Shown here piece by piece: positions 23,259-28,687 of a stretch of 28,687 nucleotides of DNA. Every line of letters begins with the position of its first letter. Within the stretch, counting starts at the first letter, position 1. The notes under the pieces were generated by a model, which was not told the origin of the DNA, did not search any database, and saw only the letters and a list, made by a program, of their open reading frames with translations. The position numbers and the translations under genes are program-made. Source of the DNA: Candidatus Zhuqueibacterota bacterium (GTDB lineage: Bacteria > BS750m-G25); assembly GCA_016783505.1 (NCBI GenBank), contig JADHWK010000029.1, positions 1-28,687 of the forward strand. The letters run 5' to 3'.

Positions 23259-24857
23259 TCACTCTAGCTCTTCCTCTCCGAACACCTCAGCGGTGAAGGT
23301 TTCGATCACCGTATTCTCATCCTTCCAGGCATCCGGGGGAAGTCCCGCCTTGTGGGCGCAGAGGTTGGACAGGAAGGTCTCCCGATCCCACCCCGTCTCA
23401 TCAGCAACCTGGGGCAAAAATACCCCCTGGTTTGGTCCCCGCTTTACGATCACCCCATGCTTGCCCATCACGATTTTAGCCACGTCCGTAACCCTCTGAG
23501 GGACCGACAGAACGGATATTTCAATCGAGATGTCCTTCAGTTCCTCCGGGCTGACCGGGGGGAAGCGGTAGTCGTTAAGGGCGGATGATTCGGCCATCTC
23601 GCGTACCGTTAAGCCGAGGGGCTTGACCGGCAGGATGTAACCGATGCAGCCCCGGAGCTGCCCGTGTTTGTGGATGGTCACAAACGCCCCCCGATCTTCC
23701 TTCAACACGCCAGAACTGACCTTAAATTCGGGCACCTTCTCCCCCTGGACCACCTTTTCGATGGTGGTGCGGGCGATGTGGAGAAGCTCCCGTTTTTCCT
23801 CTCTGGAAAGCCCCATAGTTTCTCCCTGATTTTTTTCTTCGTCTGAGTTACCACCCCTCTCTCCTTGGCTTGGGGGGGGCTGCGGCCATTGACCGGTGAA
23901 GCAGATAGAGGCGTAGCTCACCGAGCTGGAATAATCCCCGGTGAGGTCAATGGAGGTGTAATAGTCCAGCAGCTTCCCCTTGGCTCCCTCAGGCAGGAGC
24001 TTTAAAAGAACGGCGATGGGCATGCGGCCGCAGATGGTGATGCCGGTATTGGTTAGATAGTCCAGAAGCCCATCGAAATCTCCGGCAATAATCAGGTCAA
24101 TGGCCCCCTGATCCAGCTCCCCCAGACGGGCTTTCGTTCCCACCTCGGTGTCTTCCACAAAAGGCATGTAACCGAACCGCCGGCCGTAATGGGTAAAATC
24201 CGAGCTGGCAACCACCAGGGTTCTGGAATTCAGATGTTTAGCTATTGCCCCTGCGATCTTTCCATAGTCCTCATTAGTTAAAAATCCAATAAGAACCGGC
24301 ACGATCTTAAAATCACTCAGGACTTCCTGCAGGAAGGGGAGCTGAACCTCGATGGAATGTTCCGGGCCATGAGCCTGGGGGACGGTGGAAAAAAGCTCCT
24401 TCTTTAAAAGCGCTTTACAAATTTCAAGGTCAAGGGGAACTCTTCCCAGGGGGGTTTCATAATAATCAACTGCGGGAATGGAGGCTCCCCGGAAGCTGGC
24501 GTAATGAGTGGGCCCGAGGATGATAACCCGATTGAATTCTCGCCCCCCCAACAATTTGTAACCGTATGCTGCCGCCCGGCCCGAATAGGTGTAGCCGGCG
24601 TGGGGGGAGATCAGGGCGATGATATCCCCGGCGATGGAGGGGATCTCCACCCTCTTTAGATAGGAGTTCACTTGGCCTTTGAGGATTACTGGATCGGAGG
24701 GATAAAAGCCCCCCGCCTGAGCGGGAGGCCTGACCCTTTCAGTTATGATGGACTGGGTCGCCGTTTCTCCCCCCCCTTTTTCCGGGGATGGTTTTTGGCC
24801 CTTGCATCCGATAAGAACGGATGCGGACAGCAAAATCATTATTATGGATCTGATCAT
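23259..24857 (-). CDS. Memo-AMMECR1 fusion lipoprotein (AmmeMemoRadiSam proteins B and A)
   Basis: 532 residues from the ATG at 24857 with GGGGAT about 6 bases upstream; a TTG at 24869 is a weaker alternative. Lipobox LIGC with C18 predicts a membrane lipoprotein. Residues 44-320 are a Memo domain, the fold of non-haem iron dioxygenases. The residues matching human MEMO1 metal ligands are present: H86 (ISPHAGYTYSG), H118 (LGPTHYASF) and C276 (TGITICGRMP); EHSIEVQLPFL is also kept. A proline/acidic linker (322-347) leads to an AMMECR1 domain (348-532) with LRGCIGYILP, C404. The function of the system is not established. The radical SAM partner lies upstream. Confidence 0.93.
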   Translation of the reverse strand: MIRSIIMILLSASVLIGCKGQKPSPEKGGGETATQSIITERVRPPAQAGGFYPSDPVILKGQVNSYLKRVEIPSIAGDIIALISPHAGYTYSGRAAAYGYKLLGGREFNRVIILGPTHYASFRGASIPAVDYYETPLGRVPLDLEICKALLKKELFSTVPQAHGPEHSIEVQLPFLQEVLSDFKIVPVLIGFLTNEDYGKIAGAIAKHLNSRTLVVASSDFTHYGRRFGYMPFVEDTEVGTKARLGELDQGAIDLIIAGDFDGLLDYLTNTGITICGRMPIAVLLKLLPEGAKGKLLDYYTSIDLTGDYSSSVSYASICFTGQWPQPPPSQGERGGNSDEEKNQGETMGLSREEKRELLHIARTTIEKVVQGEKVPEFKVSSGVLKEDRGAFVTIHKHGQLRGCIGYILPVKPLGLTVREMAESSALNDYRFPPVSPEELKDISIEISVLSVPQRVTDVAKIVMGKHGVIVKRGPNQGVFLPQVADETGWDRETFLSNLCAHKAGLPPDAWKDENTVIETFTAEVFGEEELE

Positions 24858-24890
24858 TTTGATCCCCAATGCTAAATTTCAGTGTAAAAG

Positions 24891-24980
24891 TTCACCACGG
24901 TCCCGAGCATTCGGGATCACGGAACTGCACAGAAATCCTTTGCCCATTTCTAATCTTTTCCTGTGTTATTCTGTGGTGAA
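24891..24980. repeat. Inverted repeat element in the Memo-AMMECR1 promoter region
   Basis: Ends TTCACCAC (24891-24898) and GTGGTGAA (24973-24980), with an internal hairpin TCCCGA, GCAT, TCGGGA (24901-24916). The overall layout resembles common TTCACCACAG elements. It fills most of the spacer between the peptidase and fusion genes. Confidence 0.65.
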
Positions 24981-25018
24981 ATATTGCATTTCAGCAAAAT
25001 TTCTTGTTGCCTCGAAAT

Positions 25019-26671
25019 TTACTCCAGTTTCAGGCTACGCAGGTAAGCTGATGAGCCCAGGGGTCGGCCGGTGGCCTTTTCTATCCGCCGGGTCCACTCC
25101 TCTGTTTCCCCCGCTTCGTACAGGTTCTTCACCAGCCACTGGCCCACGCCGACGGAGTCCACTACCCCCTCCCCAAACTTTGCCACCATGGTTTCATGAA
25201 CCTGGGCGGAGATCAACGAGGACAGGAGATAATTTTGGAAATAAACCGGATAGGTGGTTAACAGGGTGTTGGCTGCCCAACTGGCCGGTTCGTCCTCGGA
25301 AATTTCCAAGAACAGGAATTGACGGATAAAGGCCTTATGGAGGCTGTCAAGATCGGCCCCTAAATTTCCATAGGCCTCTAGTTCAAAAGTAATAGTAGCC
25401 AATAGTGACCGGAGACCGTAGATTTTGGATTGGATTTTCGCCCTTTGGTAAACCGAGATCAAGCTATCCGGCACCTGAGTATAGGTTGTCAACCACAGGG
25501 GATCCTGGGTGTAATCAGCGATGATGTCGGCCAGTCCCTCGGAATAGCCGGGGCTAGTGTTGCCCAGCAGCCATTCGTACCCCTTGAGGATGGGCGGTTT
25601 CACCCGGGTATAGACCGCCTGGAGACCGTGCCCGTATTCGTGAAAGAGGATCCCGTAGAAGCGGTGGCCCTGCACCGGGCCGACCAAAAGCCGGTCATCT
25701 TCAGGGATGCGGACGGCCAGGTTGAGCCCTCCATAAGGGATGTCCTTGAACACCACCCTAATGGGGAGGGTTTCAATCGGGAAGCCGATGGCGTTCAAAA
25801 AACGGGTGAGGATGGGGAGGGCCTCTTGGGTAGTGAAATAGCTGTCGGGCAAGGAGGCCGTTTTATGTAAAAGATAATCCATATCCCAGGGATGGAGGGT
25901 CTCTACTTCCCATTGCCGCTTAAGGCTGTCCAGTAAGGTTTGGTAAGGCCGGCGGGTCTTTTCCTCCAACCCGGCCATAAGCTCCTCCAACCATTTCCGA
26001 TCAACCCCCTGCAGGCTTAAGCAGAGGCTGGCGTAATCGGGGAAACCCAGCGCCCGGGCCTTTTGGTTCCGCATGGCCATTAGCCTTAATAGATCCCCTT
26101 CCACCACCGATGAAAGCTGGGCGGCAACACCCCAGGCCCGGTGTCTTTTTCCCGGATCGTCCTCCAGACGCAGGATTTGGGAAATTTGGGCCCTGGATAT
26201 CGCTTCACTGTTTAAACGATAACTAAAATCAGCGATTATCTTCTCCAGTTTATTTTCCAGGGAGTAGATTTCCGGGTTATTATCCACCGTCGCCCCCAGG
26301 AAGCAGCGGTGCCAGAGCTCCAGCCGGCGGGCCAGGAGGGGGTTGTCCTGGGTCCCGATGCGACCCTGCCAAGTATCCACCGTCTTTTGGTACTCTTCGT
26401 TCAAAAGGATTTCGGCGAATTCCTTTTTTACCGAATCCAAGTCCGCCGGACCCTCACCTGTGTAGATATTCCAATTGGCCTCGCCCATATGAACAGAGGC
26501 CATCTCCAACTTAAGCTCGAGACTGTCAAGCATAGTGATCAACGCTTCAACTTGGTTGATATCAGTCCCGAAAAAGCCCTTTTCCCTCATGGTTCCGCAG
26601 CCGAGGATCATTATAATGATAAGAATAAAGATGAAATGGCTAAAAGGAAAATAATTAATTTTTTTATACAT
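25019..26671 (-). CDS. M3-like metallopeptidase lipoprotein
   Basis: 550 residues from the ATG at 26671. Long hydrophobic N-terminus ending in MILGC with C25, a lipobox. The zinc site HEYGH lies at 344-348 with a glutamate, E378, in YSEGLADIIADY some 30 residues later, the pattern of gluzincins of the M3 (oligopeptidase) and M2 type. The long helical first half fits that clan. An ATG at 26716 would add 15 residues before the hydrophobic part; the ribosome binding region is ambiguous (GGAGG at about 26703-26710). The substrate is unknown. The gene stands between the radical SAM and Memo-AMMECR1 genes on the same strand. Confidence 0.82.
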   Translation of the reverse strand: MYKKINYFPFSHFIFILIIIMILGCGTMREKGFFGTDINQVEALITMLDSLELKLEMASVHMGEANWNIYTGEGPADLDSVKKEFAEILLNEEYQKTVDTWQGRIGTQDNPLLARRLELWHRCFLGATVDNNPEIYSLENKLEKIIADFSYRLNSEAISRAQISQILRLEDDPGKRHRAWGVAAQLSSVVEGDLLRLMAMRNQKARALGFPDYASLCLSLQGVDRKWLEELMAGLEEKTRRPYQTLLDSLKRQWEVETLHPWDMDYLLHKTASLPDSYFTTQEALPILTRFLNAIGFPIETLPIRVVFKDIPYGGLNLAVRIPEDDRLLVGPVQGHRFYGILFHEYGHGLQAVYTRVKPPILKGYEWLLGNTSPGYSEGLADIIADYTQDPLWLTTYTQVPDSLISVYQRAKIQSKIYGLRSLLATITFELEAYGNLGADLDSLHKAFIRQFLFLEISEDEPASWAANTLLTTYPVYFQNYLLSSLISAQVHETMVAKFGEGVVDSVGVGQWLVKNLYEAGETEEWTRRIEKATGRPLGSSAYLRSLKLE

Positions 26672-26851
26672 CCTATAAATTCCCGGCCTTAAATTATTCT
26701 CAATTCCTCCTGCCATTTAAACGAATTTAGCCCCTTTTCGACAGAAAGGAAAATCGCCTTACCCTTGTCCCCCCCTCTCCTCCGCCTCCCTGCTCCTTTT
26801 GCTTTAATTTGAAACATCAGGGCCATTTCTTATCTTTACCAATCTGAGGCC

Positions 26852-28003
26852 CTATTTCCACACCCCGGGAATGACTTCCCCGCAAGAGGAACATTTTCCC
26901 CCGTTGAGCTTTACATCCAAAATGGTATACCCAATGCGGTGGATGATGGTTTCCCCGCACGATGGACAGGTGGTGCTCTCGCCGGGGTGGCCGGGAACGT
27001 TCCCGATGTAGACATAATGCAGCCCGGCCTCCAGGGCGATGTCCCTAGTTCTCTCTAAGGTGGATACTGGGGTAGGGGGGATGTTCTTTAGCTGATACTG
27101 GGGATAGAATCGGGAGAAGTGAAGGGGCACCCCAGGGCCCAGCTCAGAGGCGATCCAGCGGCACATGGCCTTCAGATCCCCCGGCTGGTCGTTCAGGGTG
27201 GGGATGATGAGATAGACGATCTCCGTCCACATACCCATATCCTTGAGAAGTACCAACGTATCCAGCACCGGTTTCAGTCCCCCCACCACGAATTCCCGGT
27301 AGAATTTCTCAGTGTAGGCTTTAAGATCTATCTTGACGGCGTCCAGCACCCGGCACAGCTTTTTCATGGGCTCCTTGCTGATGTAGCCGTTGGTGATCAT
27401 CACTGACTTTATCCCCTGTTCCCGCCCCAACTCGGCGGTATCGTACATGTATTCGTAGAAGATCACCGGTTCGGTGTAGGTGTAGGCGATGGTGGGGCAT
27501 TTTCGTTGGACGGCGAGGCGAACGATGGCTTCCGGGGGGCCGTCCAACCCCGGCTCTTGCTCGGGCCGGACCTGGGAGATCTGCCAGTTCTGACAGAATT
27601 TGCAGTTGACGTTGCAGCCCACGGTGGCGATAGAGAGCGCTTCGGTGCCCGGAAGAAAATGAAACAGGGGTTTCTTTTCAATGGGGTCGAGGTGGAGGGA
27701 GCAGGGTCGGGAATGGACCAGCGTCCAGTAGATTCCCCCCCGGTTCTCACGGACCCCGCAGTAGCCCCGCTCCTGGTCGTCAATGACGCACTCCCGGGGG
27801 CAGAGGGTGCACCGGATCTTCCGATGGGGTAATCTTTCGTAGTAGCGTGCTTCCACCAGAAATTCTTCGGCGGCGGATTCAAAATAGGGGGGGCGGGAGG
27901 CCAAGGCCTTTCTGGCTAAAGGAAAGACCCCGGCCCCTACGGCGCAAAAGGCCGCCGAGGTCTTTAGAAACTTCCGTCGGGATATGTGACCGGGTTTCAT
28001 CAT
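26852..28003 (-). CDS. amrS: AmmeMemoRadiSam-type radical SAM enzyme with Tat signal
   Basis: 383 residues. R9-R10 in SRRKFLKTSAAFCAV followed by a hydrophobic stretch is a twin-arginine signal. Next comes a cysteine cluster CTLCPREC (C65, C68, C72) and C82, then the radical SAM motif C130-x3-C134-x2-C137 (GCNVNCKFCQNW), typical of the PflA/AmmeMemoRadiSam branch. ITNGYIS and KIDLKAY follow. The C-terminus has two CxxC pairs (CPSCGE, CSSCGE), a zinc ribbon. A TTG at 28027 is a poorer start; ATG at 28003 or 28000 is preferred because it directly precedes the Tat motif. Confidence 0.93.
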   Translation of the reverse strand: MMKPGHISRRKFLKTSAAFCAVGAGVFPLARKALASRPPYFESAAEEFLVEARYYERLPHRKIRCTLCPRECVIDDQERGYCGVRENRGGIYWTLVHSRPCSLHLDPIEKKPLFHFLPGTEALSIATVGCNVNCKFCQNWQISQVRPEQEPGLDGPPEAIVRLAVQRKCPTIAYTYTEPVIFYEYMYDTAELGREQGIKSVMITNGYISKEPMKKLCRVLDAVKIDLKAYTEKFYREFVVGGLKPVLDTLVLLKDMGMWTEIVYLIIPTLNDQPGDLKAMCRWIASELGPGVPLHFSRFYPQYQLKNIPPTPVSTLERTRDIALEAGLHYVYIGNVPGHPGESTTCPSCGETIIHRIGYTILDVKLNGGKCSSCGEVIPGVWK

Positions 28004-28149
28004 TATCAACACATCACAATAAATCAAGGCTATATGGAATTGACTGAAATTCAGAGAGCTTAAAAATTATTGTATCAGTTCATTACTACATTCTATTTTC
28101 TGAATCTTTTTGCCCTTCTGAAAGTCCCCATTTGACCCCCCCTTTTATT

Positions 28150-28170
28150 CCCCCCTTTAATAAAGGGGGG
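28150..28170. repeat. CCCCCCTTTA palindrome
   Basis: CCCCCCTTTA and TAAAGGGGGG around a single A. Further C-runs and G-runs flank it on both sides (28135-28143, 28174-28179), making a larger imperfect palindrome. Similar C-tract elements are widespread in genomes of uncultured bacteria. Confidence 0.7.
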
Positions 28171-28287
28171 CTAGGGGGGTTAGTGGGTGGTAACCACCTT
28201 TAAAAAAAGAGGGGGAAACGAAACAGAATTAAAACAAAAGATCATCATATTAACTTTTTTTTACTTTGGTGATTTATCGCCAAGTGA

Positions 28288-28303
28288 CCCCGATACGTCG
28301 GGG
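28288..28303. repeat. CCCCGA/TCGGGG hairpin
   Basis: Six-base perfect stem with loop TACG, 19 bases downstream of the stop of the last gene. It is probably part of its 3' end; no clear T-run on the minus strand. Confidence 0.6.
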
Positions 28304-28322
28304 GTGGCTGAACTGTTACAGA

Positions 28323-28687
28323 TTATTTAATAAGCAGGATCTTTCTGATAGATATAAATTGGTTCGCCTGGAGTCGGGCGAAGTAGACCCCGGAAGGGAG
28401 GTCCCTAGCATCCCATTGGATGCGATAGTCCCCGGGGTTCTGAACATTATTGACCAAACTAGATACCCTTTGACCCCTGAGATTGTAAATCCACAAGGTC
28501 ACCTTAGCTTTTTCTGGGAGTCGGTAACGAATTATGGTTGTTGCGTTGAAGGGATTGGGGACGTTTTGAAATAGCGTAAAAGATTTTGGGCTGAACTCAT
28601 TTCTCCCTTGGTCACTAATCCCGACGACCACACAGGTGAACAGGCCATCCTCAGTTACCGCTGAGGGGTTTCCCCCGTTGAACACAA
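28323..28687 (-). CDS. C-terminal part of a secreted protein with a FlgD-like/type IX sorting-like domain, 5' end beyond the window
   Basis: The frame is open to the right edge, so at least 121 residues belong to a longer protein. The last 90 or so residues follow the pattern FTLFQNVPNPFNATTIIRY, VTLWIYNLRGQRV, GDYRIQWDARDLPSGVYFARLQ, ending in RKILLIK. This is the FlgD Ig-like or type IX secretion C-terminal domain that is abundant in FCB-group bacteria on secreted and surface proteins. In Bacteroidetes such domains direct passage through the type IX system; whether that machinery exists in this organism cannot be seen here. The catalytic or binding part is outside the window. Confidence 0.88.
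   Translation of the reverse strand, partial: VFNGGNPSAVTEDGLFTCVVVGISDQGRNEFSPKSFTLFQNVPNPFNATTIIRYRLPEKAKVTLWIYNLRGQRVSSLVNNVQNPGDYRIQWDARDLPSGVYFARLQANQFISIRKILLIK

Larger units (their letters stand above)
28004..28322. other. Spacer with two hairpins
   Basis: No gene seen. Holds the G/C tract palindrome at 28150-28170 and the CCCCGA/TCGGGG hairpin at 28288-28303, followed by GTGGCTGAACTGTTAC, a string that recurs with one change near 9699-9714. Confidence 0.5.

Noticed and set aside
23211-24980. Transposon carrying mgs
   Set aside because: No transposase or terminal inverted repeats around mgs; the flanking repeat is a duplicated gene end, not an insertion sequence.
24745-25329. 194-residue plus-strand frame
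   Set aside because: Spans the antisense of two genes and a repeat element; Pro/Ser/Arg-rich as expected for a shadow.
28266-28574. 102-residue plus-strand frame
   Set aside because: Antisense to the sorting-like domain and crossing a hairpin.

Overview
The window reads as a segment of a Gram-negative bacterial chromosome of about 45-50 % GC, probably from an uncultured lineage related to the FCB superphylum (KSB1-, Zixibacteria-, Calditrichaeota- or WOR-3-like). That placement is inference. It rests on a C-terminal FlgD-like/type IX sorting-like domain, an Omp85-type beta barrel, several lipoproteins with lipobox cysteines, Tat signals, and many dispersed palindromic repeats in the spacers. 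A mannosylglycerate synthase hints at heat or salt adaptation.

Left part (1-6200, all on the minus strand): a calcineurin-like phosphatase runs off the left edge. Upstream of it is a compact four-gene operon, yjbQ-thiL-ggt-add, in which two of the three junctions overlap. A promoter with TTGACA, 17 bases and TATATT lies in front of yjbQ. Thiamin phosphate formation (YjbQ) and phosphorylation (ThiL) are adjacent; gamma-glutamyltransferase and adenosine deaminase follow.

Centre (6200-21700, plus strand): tmRNA with promoter and terminator, a DUF6599-like lipoprotein, a Tat-exported DUF362 protein followed in the same frame by a 3' remnant of prmA, a YgjP-type metallopeptidase, an AT-rich methyltransferase, an M1-type metallopeptidase fused to an Omp85-like barrel, a nitroreductase, a possible PD-(D/E)XK nuclease, a lone cyclic-nucleotide-binding domain protein, a thioredoxin lipoprotein with an unrelated AT-rich tail, a MntA/HepT type VII toxin-antitoxin pair, and a membrane-embedded spermidine-synthase-like protein that is probably translated from a leaderless mRNA.

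Right part (21800-28687, minus strand): the most interesting block. It holds a radical SAM enzyme of the AmmeMemoRadiSam type with a Tat signal, a lipoprotein M3-like metallopeptidase, and a Memo-AMMECR1 fusion that is itself a lipoprotein. All three predicted products therefore carry export signals, which suggests that this poorly understood system works outside the cytoplasm here. A mannosylglycerate synthase gene lies directly downstream, bracketed by the real 3' end of the Memo-AMMECR1 gene and a degenerate 112-base copy of that end, which looks like the scar of an insertion. The right edge holds the C-terminus of a secreted protein with a sorting-like domain.

Dispersed repeats are numerous: TCCCGAA/TTCGGGA palindromes, a GCCGCACCC element, a CCGGCGGATG element and a 143-base MITE-like element with GTCATTCTGA ends.
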